Assembly (NCBI GenBank): GCA_023374045.1
Contig: CM041778.1
Coordinates: forward strand, 94,180,839-94,244,838
DNA length: 64,000 nucleotides
DNA from: Limonium bicolor
Lineage: Eukaryota; Streptophyta; Magnoliopsida; Caryophyllales; Plumbaginaceae
Reading direction: 5' to 3'
Shown: positions 25,401 to 35,785 of the stretch, piece after piece
Numbering within the stretch: position 1 is the first letter of the stretch
Layout: every line of letters begins with the position of its first letter
Translations under genes and position numbers: made by a program
Notes under the pieces: model-generated
What the model saw: only the letters and a program-made list of their open reading frames with translations
Told to the model about the DNA's origin: nothing
The model's database searches: none

Positions 25401-26951
25401 TAGTCTCTTAAGAACACTTTACTAAGTCATTCACCATTTGCTTTAGGTAGTTTTTAACAAGCATTATAAGCTCATTTCTCCTAAGGCATTAAACCACATT
25501 GAGATAGCATATTTACCTCTTTTCCTCACAACTTCTTCTTGTTTCCTTGTAAAACCGGTAAGGTATTTGATTCCTTGTCAAGTTCTAAACAATATACAAA
25601 CATCATAATGAGTATTCAAGCTTTAAGCTTCATCTCATTGTAAACCCTAATTTTACATTGTTTCAAAAACATTAATGTAGTTGTTTTACCTTGATCTTTG
25701 AAGGGAGTTTGATAACTATGAAGAGAGGACTCCACCTAGTCCATAAGAGATTGGAATGAAGCTAGAACAAAGTCACACAAAGAGCTCCATCAATGAGTAT
25801 TTTCGGTCAAGGCAAAAACATGAAGGAAACTTGATTTTTCTTTGAGATTCCTTACCTAGAAGCAAATGAGAGTAATAATATGTAGAAACACAAGCTCAAG
25901 CTCCATCAATGGTGATTCTCCATGGCACCAAAATTGAGTTCTTGAAGATTTGAAAAGGTAGAAGTGTAGAGCTTGACCTAACTAAGACAAATATGGTCTT
26001 AGAATTTGATTTGGAGCATGGAGTTGGATTTGGCAAGGAAATGAAGATGGAGAAGAGAGGTTGATATAGGAAATCGTAAATGGAGGGGAGGAAGGGAGCT
26101 TGAAACATGTGAAATGAGAAGGGAATGAAAGAATAATGAGTTCTACTTTTGGAAGATATTAAGTTAAAGCAAAATAGTACTTTACTTTATAGGCTTTACT
26201 TTACTTATTTGATTTCTTTTACATGTTGGTGACTCACACCATGAAAAACCGGCCCCCCAAATACTTAGAAGGGTATAATAGTCTTTGTTGACCAACTTAA
26301 TTACTTATAACAACATATGTTACAAACTAGCTTATAAAAGTTACTATTCATAAAAAACAAGGCACATAGAAGTGAAATTTTTGATTTCCCATTGATATAG
26401 ACTTCTAAATGTGATACTATATAGTACACATGTTAATTAAAGAGTAATGATGGACATTTAGCCATTAAAACTCATTTACAAGACAATTTTTCAAAAACGT
26501 GCTTTAAGACTCCTTAAAGCACTTTTGTGTTTTAACTGTTTTCAAGCTTGGTTTTCTTTGGTAATTGATTTAATATGTTCATTAACATATTTATGAGGTA
26601 TAGGTAGACCATTAGGTCTTATACAAATTTATCCAAGCTTAGAGCACTTTTTGCTCATATTGACTTTAAGGTATTTTCTTGTGTTTATTTGGTTTAACTG
26701 TCCACCAAGGTTTCCTAAGGACTTATTTAGCCTTATTAAATCATAATTGAATATATTAAGTCTTGGTAGGCTCTTTGGGTCCTAACCAAGTTCGCTCATA
26801 GCTTAGAGCTGTTTTTTGCTCAAACTGTGTCTTAATGCTTTATTGCATTTTACTATGGTTTAAATTGTACACTGATGTTCCTAAAGGCACTTTTAGCCTT
26901 TACATACCATATTTAATATTTAAACCACATATCAAGGTTTGGGGTATTTCA
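22478..26951 (-). mobile_element. LTR C of the family-1 element (outermost, 5' LTR)
   Basis: This LTR is 4474 bp with intact TGAAATACCCC...GGGTGTTACA ends in element orientation. Unlike LTRs A and B it is not followed by a PPT: at 26952 the sequence changes to unrelated DNA. It is therefore the 5' terminus of the whole array. The target duplication should be GGCGA (26952-26956), with its partner beyond the left edge of the window. Confidence 0.92.
24370..24699. repeat. GACCGAAC palindrome island in LTR C
   Basis: The island is the same as in LTRs A and B, with the 22-bp palindrome at 24665-24686. One base is missing from the first GACCGAC unit. Confidence 0.88.
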
Positions 26952-29007
26952 GGCGAATCCAAACAAGGCTTAATCTAAGCTAAATCAAGGATAAATCACT
27001 TAAAACATTACTTTGCTAAGTTAAAATGTTCTAAGCTATTTCTATAATTATTGCCGTGAGAGAACATGGTAGTAAGGTCATTTTTGACCTTACAATGTTT
27101 AAAGAAATGGCTTAGTAAATTTATCTAAGTGATTAAGTAACATAAATGTCAAATTTAAGACATTATGGAAGTTTGGTAATTAAACAAAGAATCTATGGTG
27201 AGGCCAAGAATTATAAGTGTTTTGGGACATTTATGTGTAATTTATTTTGCAAGCAAATGTTTTTGTAATAAGGCCATGTATTTTAGGCCATTTTATTTAT
27301 GCATTTACAAGCTTTATTTAAGTTTAGGTGATATATAATTATTACGGAAAGAAATGGGGTCTTAAGTGTAAATAAATTAAATAGGGGCTTTAGAATAATA
27401 AGGCCAAAAATTAGAGGTTAAAAGGAGTTAAAATAAAGTTATAAGATTTTGATAAAGTTTGTGGTAATAGGAGTTTTGGAACTAAGGGTTAAAACCATAT
27501 TATTAGGAATTGATGGTCAAGGATATTAAGGAGGTCAACCTTGACCATATGCTAGGTTTTGACCAAAATAAATAAGTTAGATAAACTTATTAAGGTTTTA
27601 AACAAGATAAGTATCTTAGGGTAATATTTTATAACATATGTGGTAAAACATGTTATTACCGAAATAAAGGGTGTACAATGGTATTTTAAACCCCATGGGC
27701 TATTAGGAATTTTTAGGAATTTATTGGTTGTTTTTGGAATTAGAATGAATATATGTGTATAATATATAGTTAATGTCATTATGACACTTTGGAGAAATAG
27801 ATGGGTGGAATGGTAAATATCGAAAGATATGGGTTAATAAGGAATATTATAACCCTTTGGTGGAATTTGGTGATTTTTAGAGATTAAGAGAATTAATAAG
27901 TTAGTGTATAAAATAGTTTTAATGATATGGTAAACTATATGTTTAAATAGGGCCAAATGGCAATTATAGAATAGAAACACAAGGGCTGTTCGGAATTACA
28001 AAAAATAACCATAGGTTATACTCTTTTATAAGTTAGAATGTTATATTAATGGAATATATAACATGGTATGATTTAAGGGGTGATTTTGTAAATTAAGGAA
28101 CTATGGTTTATGGAAAGAATAAGATTTCCTTGTGGTGCCTAAGAGGCAATATAAAATAGTTTTGTATAAAAACTATGGGTTTATAAGTTAAGGGAAATAA
28201 AAATATCATATCAAATGATATTAGAATATGGTAAACATTACATAATGTTATGGGTCAAACGGATTTAATAAAGTTAAGGGCTATACCGAGTTAACAAGAG
28301 TTGGAAAATGAATTTAGACTAAGGTCTAAATGTTATAAATGTTATGACAATGATATGGTTTAGATGGAATTGAATATAAGGAAGGGTACTCACATAAAAT
28401 AATGTGACAAACTATAAATAAATGGGATTTATAAACTAAGGTATTTATTGAATAAACCTTAGGAGTTGTAATTATACAAATAAAATGTTACATAATATTA
28501 GGATAATAATCTTAATACAAGTTGTATGATATAATACAACTAATGGGAATGATCATCTAAAAGAAGATGATAAAATGTAACATAAAATATAAGAGTTTAT
28601 TAAACTCATGGGAATTACCTACGTGGTAAATATATACATACACAAGAATAATGTATATAAGGTGGATATATATTGGTTGGAAACCATATGATTTAATGGT
28701 GGTGTTATTTTAAAAAAAATAGTTACGAACTATATGTTGAGTCTTTGAATGATACAATACGAAAAAGAATATATATAATATAATGATGCATGCATACATG
28801 CAACTATAGGTTATGTACCTCAACTAGATGGTGGATAAGATTAAAAAGAAATACACGAATTAAAACTTAACAGTTGAAAAAATGACGTATGAGTTTTAAG
28901 TAACAAAACGACTGATTTAGAGAAGCCCGTAACAAACAACTGTAGAAAACAGGGGTGAAACTGTCGGGGTACTTGTATTCGGAATACCGGATGTAGTTAG
29001 TCATGGA
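26952..29007 (+). mobile_element. AT-rich DNA, probable old plus-strand LTR (left part)
   Basis: No credible ORF exists in these 2.06 kb. The texture, with runs such as GGGTGATTTTGTAAATTAAGG and a paired GGTCAACCTTGACC around 27534-27547, resembles the minus-strand reading of the family-2 LTR around 43200-43300. It is interrupted at 29007 by the Tekay-like insertion and resumes at 37985. I infer that it belongs to an old giant LTR in plus orientation; its start lies off to the left or was lost. Confidence 0.45.
29003..29007. repeat. Target-site duplication, left (ATGGA)
   Basis: ATGGA immediately precedes the 5' LTR and recurs immediately after the 3' LTR at 37980-37984. Confidence 0.93.
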
Positions 29008-29170
29008 TGTTATAACCCGCATAATTCCTACCTTATGTTATATCAGTTGCAATATTGTTCTAAGTTGGATTATCTATTCTTTGCTATCAGTTGGACTCCG
29101 ACGGTATTGTTTTAATTGTCAAGGGCGAGGAGGTCATTCGGTTAATTAATTAAGGTAATTAATTATCTGA

Positions 29171-29177
29171 TTTATAA
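29171..29177 (+). promoter_or_regulatory. Putative TATA box of the Tekay-like LTR
   Basis: TTTATAA followed by GGAGAAGG and a pyrimidine-rich stretch is the best TATA candidate near the LTR start. It is repeated at 35945-35951 in the 3' LTR. A transcription start some 30 bases downstream would be expected. Confidence 0.4.
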
Positions 29178-29934
29178 GGAGAAGGGTTCCTTATTTTCCC
29201 TTACATTTTCTAATTATTCTTACATCACGATCAGTTTCCTCCATCGAGCCGATCGTGCGTTCAGAGCATCGACAGTTTCTCTGCCCTCTCTCCTCCTCTC
29301 AACTTCTTCCTCTGTGAGTTTGCAAGATCCGCTGTTGTGATCAGATTGTGTTATTGCTGCGTTTCTCTGATCGGTTCAGGTTTGTATTCAAGAATTCGGG
29401 ACTGCGTTGATGGTTTTTTTCTCTCTGTTTTCTGATTTTGAGCCGTTGTTCTTGATTAAATCAGAAGGCTTCGTCGCTGTTGAATTGTAATTGTGCGGGC
29501 TGTGGAACTGCTGCAGATTGTGGAGATCTTTCATTTGAATCAGGTTGGTGTTGCAGATTTTGGGGTTTGGATAATCTAGGGTTCTTTTCAGTTTCTGATT
29601 TTGTGTCAATTGATTTGGATAATCAGTGGCTGTTGGTCTGTCCGGATTGTTGCTCTGCGTGGATTGTGCCTGCTGCCTCAGTTCGTTGTTGCTTCTGCTA
29701 ATTGAGGTAGGTGGTTACTCGATTCAGTTTGGAAGTTCAGCCATGGGGTGTTGCAAGAGCGTTGTCTGGTTTTTGTGTGTGTGTCTATTAGCGTTTTGTT
29801 GTGATTTTGGATGGCTAAACCCCCATGGTTTCCTGTTTTAATGTCTGATTTGGTGTGTGTGCTTCATTGGCATTTTGAGGCATTGATTTGTGTTGTTTTT
29901 CTGCTCTGTTCGTCTTCTGGAAACTGCATTTTTC

Positions 29935-30320
29935 GCACTGTCCGAACTTCCGTCCGAGCTTTGAAGTTCGGACAGTGCGTTTCTGCCTTTCTGATTTGCG
30001 AGTTCGGGGTATGTCCGAACATCTGTCCGAACATGGATGTTCGGACACACCCTCAGGTTTTCCCTCTGGTTTAAGTTCGACCTGTGTCCGAACTTCGACG
30101 TCCGGACACAAGGTCGGACCTTCCGCGTGTTTTCCCGTAAAACCTGTCCGAACATCCGTCCGAACTTGGATGTTCGGACATGCTGAACTCCTCTATCTGA
30201 TTTCAACTCGACTTGTGTCCGAACATTGATGTCCGGACACAAGTTCGGACATTTGGCTTTCTCTGGTTTCTGAGTCTCGACTTGTGTCCGAACTTCAATG
30301 TCCGGACACAAGTTCGGACA
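29935..30320. repeat. GTCCGAAC palindrome island in the 5' LTR
   Basis: Six inverted repeats built on TGTCCGAAC / GTTCGGACA occupy 385 bp. Examples are a perfect 16-bp stem with a 12-base loop (29935-29978), an 11-bp stem with a 2-base loop (30024-30047), and two late units with 10-bp stems CTTGTGTCCG / CGGACACAAG. ORFs of 98-166 aa crossing it on both strands are artefacts of the symmetry. Confidence 0.9.
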
Positions 30321-31200
30321 CCCCTCTGTTTTCAACATAACTTCTTCGTTTGAACTCCGATTTGAGCGCCGTTTGTGGCGTTGGTTTCCTTATGATCTGT
30401 GCTACTGATTTATGAGTGTTTTGGCATATTTAAATGCAACTTTGCTTCTGTTTAAGCAACCTTTCTGTTTTGGGACATTGCACTTTGTTTCTGAGCCGTG
30501 AATGGCTGGGTCGAGCTATTCCGTGGTATACCATGTAGACGTCGTTCTGAGTGTGGGTCATTCCCTTTCTGTTCTGTGGGGTTGACGAACCCTTTGGCTC
30601 TTTCGAGTCATTTCTGCGTTGCCGAGAGACCTGGTATGGTCTATGGGTCTTCGACCCTTCTGAGTGTGTGCATTGTGTTTTGTCCCCTTTCTGTTTAAGT
30701 GCTCTGACTGTTTCTGAAATGGGAACCCTTGTGTTCCACTCTGCTTCTGTTTCTGAAAGCTTCTGACTATCTGAGAATTGTGCATAAGATGTTTATCTTC
30801 TCTTCTTCTGATTTCAATTGTTTTGAGCGACCTTGCTGATGACGGTCGCTGCTTACTGGGCATAGTTGTGTGCTCATTCCCCTACTTCTAACATTTTTGC
30901 AGATTGATCAGCGAGGATCATCTTGAGTTCTGGAGCTGTAGTGTTTAGCTCATTTGACTGTTTAAACTTTTGTTATGACGTTGTAGCCTTCGGGCCTTCC
31001 TCTGTTTGAGTTTCTGATTCGGATATGTATTTGAATCCGTTTACTTCCGCTGTATTTGAATACTTTGGTTTACAATGTTAAGTGAACTCTGTTTTGGGCC
31101 TTTATTGTTTTTGATCGTTTAGAGCCTTGCGTTATTGGTAGTAATACGCGGCGTGTAATACCCTTAACTCTTAGGCCGGTTTTAGGGGTGTTACATTTAG

Positions 31201-31212
31201 TGGTATCAGAGC
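31201..31212 (+). promoter_or_regulatory. Primer-binding site of the Tekay-like element
   Basis: TGGTATCAGAGC lies five bases after the 5' LTR and is complementary to initiator-Met tRNA. The bases that follow can pair weakly (AGCCA with TGGCT). Confidence 0.95.
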
Positions 31213-31326
31213 CAGGTTTGGCTTTCTTTGGTGTCTGTGGGCGTGTTTGCTTGTGTGAGAGTCAGTTGTGACAGTGGTTGACTGTATGAGTTAGTTCTGA
31301 CAAGTTTTGGATTTGTATATCTCAGA

Positions 31327-32470
31327 ATGGCTCCTCGTAGGACACCAGTGACCCCTCAGGGAGATGCTGCGGATGTAGTGCAGCAGTTTGTGACGCAGTT
31401 GATGCAGACGATGGCTGCAGCTGCTGGGGGAGCTGGTGGAGGAGCTGGTGGTGCTGGCCCAGCAGGAGCGAATGCTGTGGGAGGCCGAGTCCGAGCTCTC
31501 CAGGAGTTCATGAAGCTTAAGCCTCCATCCTTTGATGGCTGTGGTGACCCTCAGGAGGCGAGCCACTGGATTACAGAGGTCGAGGACCTGCTGAGAGTGA
31601 TGGGGTCGGAGGATGACCAGAAGGTGGACTTCGCTACGTTCCTCTTTAAGGGGGAGGCGAAGGAGTGGTGGCGCATGGTGATGGGTAGGCATCCCCAGCC
31701 TTGGACCTGGGATCAGTTCTGCTTGGAGTTCAACAAGCAGTTCTATCCGGATGTGTACAAAGACCAGAAGATCAATGAGTACAACCGGCTGCGCCAGGGG
31801 AGAGAGATGACTGTAGAGGAGTATGTGAGGAAGTTTGTGACGCTGTCGAAGTATGCTCCAGAGCCGGATGAGCACAGGAAGGCTCGTAAGTTTGAGAGCG
31901 GATTGAGGCCAGACATCAGGTCGGCGGTGACACCTCTTCGTCACCGGACCTTCAGAGATGTGGCGGATGTCGCCTTGCTGGTAGAGGCGACATCAGGGCA
32001 GACAGGGGCAAGGACCATAAAGGGAAGAGGCGTGCTGAGGAGCCTCAGAAGAAGGAGGCTGCTCCTCAGAAGAAGCAGACCTATGGAGATCGCCGGGGAG
32101 CTTCTTCATCTTCGTCAGCTGGGACGAAGTGTGGGTCTTGTGGCCACTCCCATCCTGGTAGGGAGTGCTACAAGAAGACCGGTGCCTGCTTTAAGTGCGG
32201 GTCGATGGAGCACCGGATTGCTCAGTGCCCTCAGGCGTCCAGTAGAGGCTCAGGGGATAGAGGTACCGGCTCAGATTCAGGGGCGAGGTCCGATCAGAAG
32301 AAGCCTCAGACTCAGGCCCGGGTTTATGCTATGGCTGGAGAGCGTGATCGAGCTGGTGATCGCGTCATCTCAGGTATTCTCCAGATCCATTCTCGAGATG
32401 TGTTTTGTCTGTTTGATTCTGGAGCTACGCATTTATCTGCTGTGATTTGTTGGGTGACCTTGGACTGACT
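31327..32470 (+). pseudogene. Gag and protease region, frameshifted
   Basis: The ATG at 31327 is followed by MAPRR and a retrotransposon gag domain (about residues 60-215, with the typical FDG...W and FLFKGEAKEWW motifs). Near 32020 the frame changes by one base. In the new frame come two cysteine motifs, the second a clear CX2CX4HX4C knuckle (32187-32228, C-FKC-GSMEH-RIAQ-C), then the aspartic protease motif FDSGATH (catalytic Asp at 32415). A further shift near 32470 ends this frame at an early stop. Gag forms the particle and the protease cleaves the polyprotein. The disruption is by small losses, not by substitutions to stop codons. Confidence 0.9.
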
Positions 32471-32479
32471 GCTGTGCCT

Positions 32480-33580
32480 AGTGAGTAGACTTGTGTGTGA
32501 GTAGTCCATTAGGTGGGGTTGCCCCTTGTGTGCTGGATTCTGTGTGTAAGGCTTGTCCCATAGTAGTTAGGGACAAGACTTTCTTTGCTGACCTCATCCC
32601 GATGCGGATGACCTGTTTTGATGTGATTCTGGGCATGGATTGGCTAGCAGAGCACCATGCCCATATAGATTGTGCAGCGAAGAGGGTGGTGTTCGACTTG
32701 CCAGACGGGTCTCGTTTTGCTTTCTCTGGGAATGCAGTTCCATGTGCGCCGGTGATTGTGTCAGCGATGCAGGCAGCCAGTTTCTTGAGGAAGGGCTGCC
32801 AGGGCTTCTTATGTTATCTGCCAGAGGTGCGTGAGGGATCTAGCTTGGAGAGCATCCCGATTGTCAGAGAGTTTCCTGAGGTCTTCCAGGACGACGTGCC
32901 CGGACTTCCACCAGTGCGAGAGGTGGAGTTCACCATCGATTTAGCGCCAGAGACTCAGCCCATCTCTAGGGCCCCTTACCGTATGAGTCCGGCGGAGTTG
33001 AAGGAGAAGGTCCAGCTTCAGGAGCTGTTGGATAAGGGCTTCATACGCCCTAGTGTTTCGCCTTGGGGAGCGCCAGTGCTGTTTGTGAAGAAGAAGGATG
33101 GGACCTTCCGTTTGTGCATCGACTACAGGGAGCTGAACAAGGTGACCATCAAGAATCGCTATCCCCTTCCGCGCATCGACGATTTGTTTGACCAGTTGGG
33201 GTGCCACAGTGTTCTCGAAGATAGATCTTCGTTCAGGCTACCATCAGTTGAGGATTAAGGCCGAGGATGTGCCTAAGTCCGCTTTTAGGACTCGTTATGG
33301 TCATTACGAGTTCCTAGTCATGCCGTTTGGTTGACTAATGCTCCATCAGTATTCATGGATATGATGAACCGGGTTTTCAAACCCTATTGGATCAGTTCGT
33401 AGTGGTCTTCATAGATGATATCTTGGTGTACTCCAGGAGCGCAGAGGAGCATGAGGAGCATCTGAGGATTGTTTTGCAGACGTTGAAGGATCATGAGCTG
33501 TATGCTAAGTTGAAGAAGTGTGACTTCTGGCTTGATCGCGTAGTATTCTTGGGACATGTGGTCTCGAAGGACGGTATTCA
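32480..33580 (+). pseudogene. Protease end and reverse transcriptase, frameshifted
   Basis: The frame from 32491 contains the flap-proximal DVILGMDWL segment of the protease domain (about 32623) and then the reverse transcriptase fingers ([26 protein letters not shown]). Losses of two bases near 33197, one near 33331 and one near 33387 change the frame three times within 200 bases. The catalytic palm motif reads F-I-D-D at 33408-33419, the usual gypsy variant of YXDD. Each loss removes one or two bases. All domains are in the expected order and length, so the protein is recognisable but not translatable as one chain. Confidence 0.92.
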
Positions 33581-34690
33581 GTGGATCCTGAGAAGATTAG
33601 AGCTGTGATGGAGTGGGCGAGGCCCACGAATGTTGCTGAGATTCGCAGTTTCCTTGGGTTAGCTGGGTACTACAGGAAGTTCGTTGAGGGGTTCTCTAAG
33701 ATTGTATCCCCGCTGACCCGTCTGTTGAGGAAGGAGATCAAGTATGAGTGGAGCGAGGCTTGCGAGCAGAGTTTCCAGGAGATTAAGAAGAGACTGACGA
33801 CGGCACCGATTCTGACTTTGCCTTCTGGGACTGAGGGATTTGAGGTCTTCTGTGATGCGTCCCATAAGGGACTGGGATGTGTTTTGATGCAGCAGGGTAA
33901 GGTAGTGGCTTATGGCTCCCGACAGCTTAAGCCCTATGAGAAGAACTACCCTACCCACGATCTGGAGCTGGCAGCTGTAGTGTTCGCGCTGAAGATTTGG
34001 AGACATTATTTATATGGAGCGTCGTGTAAGGTTTACACTGACCACAAGAGCCTCAAGTATTTGTTCACTCAGAAGGAGCTGAACTTGAGACAGAGGAGGT
34101 GGTTGGAGCTACTTCATGACTACGATTTAGAGATCCTCTACCACCCGGGTAGAGCGAATGTTGTTGCAGATGCCTTGAGCCGGAGAGGTGCTTCGGGTGT
34201 AGCTTGTGCCTTGTCAGGAGTTCAGAGGTCCGCCTTAGAGCTTCAGCGTATGGGAGTTTGGGTAGTCAGACCAGCCAGTGCCAGTGTGATAGCAGCGCTT
34301 CAGGTGCAGTCTTCGTTGGTCGACAGGATTCGGGTTGGTCAGGAGTCAGACTCAGCTTTATGTCGGATTAGAGAGGGGCTGTCTGCAGAGCAGAGTTCAG
34401 ATTTCAGTGTCTCCAGCGATGGTTGTCTGCGTTTCAGAGACCGTGTATGTGTGCCAGACGATGCAGTGCTGCGCAGAGAGATCCTTCAGGAGGCCCATGG
34501 AGCGCCTTATTCAGTTCACCCAGGAGGGGTGAAGATGTATCGAGACCTCAGAGAGTCATTCTGGTGGTCTGGGATGAAGCGTGATATCTCAGAGTTTGTC
34601 TCGAAGTGCCAGACCTGTCAGCAGGTTAAGGCTGAGCACCAGAGGCCAGCAGGTTTGCTTCAGCCCCTTCCCATTCCTGAGTGGAAGTGA
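33581..34690 (+). pseudogene. Reverse transcriptase end, RNase H and integrase zinc domain
   Basis: After a one-base loss near 33574 the frame stays open for 369 residues. It contains the reverse transcriptase thumb ([12 protein letters not shown]), an RNase H domain starting [11 protein letters not shown] (catalytic Asp codon at 33854) with TDHKSL and DALSRR, a linker, and the integrase N-terminal zinc domain ([11 protein letters not shown]...CQTCQ). It stops after PIPEWK because two bases are missing from the next codon, and the integrase core resumes in another frame. RNase H removes the RNA template, and the zinc domain helps integrase multimerise. Confidence 0.93.
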
Positions 34691-35741
34691 GGAGTGTGGG
34701 ATGGATTTTGTTATGGGTTTGCCCAGGACTCCTTCGGGTTGTGATGCTGTATGGGTGATAGTTGATCGTCTGACGAAGTCTGCTCATTTTCTGCCGGTGA
34801 AGAAGACCTTCAGTCTGGAGCGCCTAGCTCGTTTATATCTGGATGAGATAGTGAGGCTTCACGGTGTGCCTACTATTGTGTCTGATCGTGACCCTCGTTT
34901 TGTTTCGAGATTTTGGCGCAGTTTGCATAAGGCCTTGGGTACGAATTTAGCATTCAGTTCAGCTTACCATCCTCAGTCGGATGGCCAGACGGAGAGGACT
35001 AATCAGGTTTTGGAGGACATGCTTCGTGCATGTGTCCTGGACTTTGGTGGTAGCTGGGAGCAGCATGTGACTCTGATTGAGTTCGCCTACAACAACAGCT
35101 TTCAGGCGAGCATTGGTATGGCTCCGTTTGAAGCGTTGTACGGTAGGAGGTGCAGGTCCCCCATCTGTTGGGATGACCTGAAGGAGAGGGTCTTGGTTGG
35201 ACCCGAGCTGGTTCAGGGAGCGGTAGAGAAGATCAGGACGATTCGGGAGCGTTTGCTTGTTGCTCAGAGCAGACAGAAGTGCTATGCAGATCAGAGGCGC
35301 AGGCCGCTTGAGTTTGAGGTGGGAGATCATGTCTATCTGCGAGTGTCGCCGGTCAGAGGTGTGGTCCGGTTTGGGAAGCGTGGAAAGCTTAGCCCAAGGT
35401 TCGTTGGACCGTTTGAGATTCTGGAGAGGATTGGCCCTGTGGCTTACCGTTTGGCTTTGCCACCTGCTTTGTCTGCTGTCCACGGAGTTTTCCATGTGTC
35501 TATGTTGAGGAAGTATCTGCATGATCCGTCTCACGTGATCGACTACAGCCAGCTTCAGCTGAGAGAGGATTGCAGTTTCGAGGCGGTGCCTACTCGCATT
35601 TTAGCCAGGGATGTCCGTCGGCTTCGTAGTAAGACCCTGCCTATGGTGAAGGTCCAGTGGTCAGATCAGCTAGAGAGTGAAGCGACTTGGGAACTCGAAG
35701 ATGAACTGCGTGCCAAGTTTCCCTCTCTGTTCGAGCAGTAA
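34691..35741 (+). pseudogene. Integrase core and chromodomain-like tail
   Basis: The catalytic triad is visible: Asp in GMDFVMG (codon 34704), Asp in SDRDPRF (codon 34884) and Glu in QTERTN (codon 34992). The GPFEILERIGPVAYRL module follows, then a C-terminal segment ending EATWELEDELRAKFPSLF, which matches the chromodomain-type tail of plant chromoviruses. That tail is thought to direct insertion to heterochromatin. The stop is TAA at 35739, nine bases before the hairpin-PPT module. This part is open over 350 codons but is cut off from the upstream frame by the 34690 lesion. Confidence 0.93.
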
Positions 35742-35749
35742 GGTGAGTT

Positions 35750-35785
35750 AATCTCGAGGACGAGATTCTTTTAAGGGGGAGGTGA
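35750..35785 (+). promoter_or_regulatory. Hairpin and polypurine tract of the Tekay-like element
   Basis: A perfect 7-bp stem AATCTCG / CGAGATT with loop AGGA (35750-35767) is followed without gap by CTTTTAAGGGGGAGG and the 3' LTR. It is the same layout as the family-1 and family-2 PPT modules, with a different stem. Confidence 0.92.

Larger units (their letters stand above)
1..26951 (-). repeat. Tandem array of family-1 giant-LTR elements
   Basis: The same sequence restarts at 1, about 9538 and about 19089, giving a direct repeat of about 9.5 kb present nearly three times. Each unit is one LTR plus one internal domain of a minus-strand LTR retrotransposon, and adjacent units share an LTR: internal (partial), LTR A, internal, LTR B, internal, LTR C. 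The copies are nearly identical, and many of the differences are 1-2 base indels. The array enters from beyond the left edge and ends at 26951, where LTR C meets unrelated DNA beginning GGCGA. Known routes to such arrays are unequal crossing-over between LTRs, recombination during reverse transcription, and assembly duplication. Confidence 0.93.
29008..31195 (+). mobile_element. 5' LTR of the Tekay-like element
   Basis: The 2188-bp LTR has TG...CA ends. It contains a TATA-like box about 160 bases from the start and a palindrome island (29935-30320). The rest is T-rich and has no credible gene. Confidence 0.95.

Noticed and set aside
29838..30338. A 166-aa minus-strand ORF and matching plus-strand ORFs in the Tekay-like LTR
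   Set aside because: They arise because palindromic repeats are open on both strands; the repetitive peptides mirror the DNA repeat.
31291..31944. A 217-aa minus-strand ORF
   Set aside because: It is the antisense shadow of the real gag domain at 31327-32020.
34959..35534. A 191-aa minus-strand ORF
   Set aside because: It is the antisense shadow of the integrase core.
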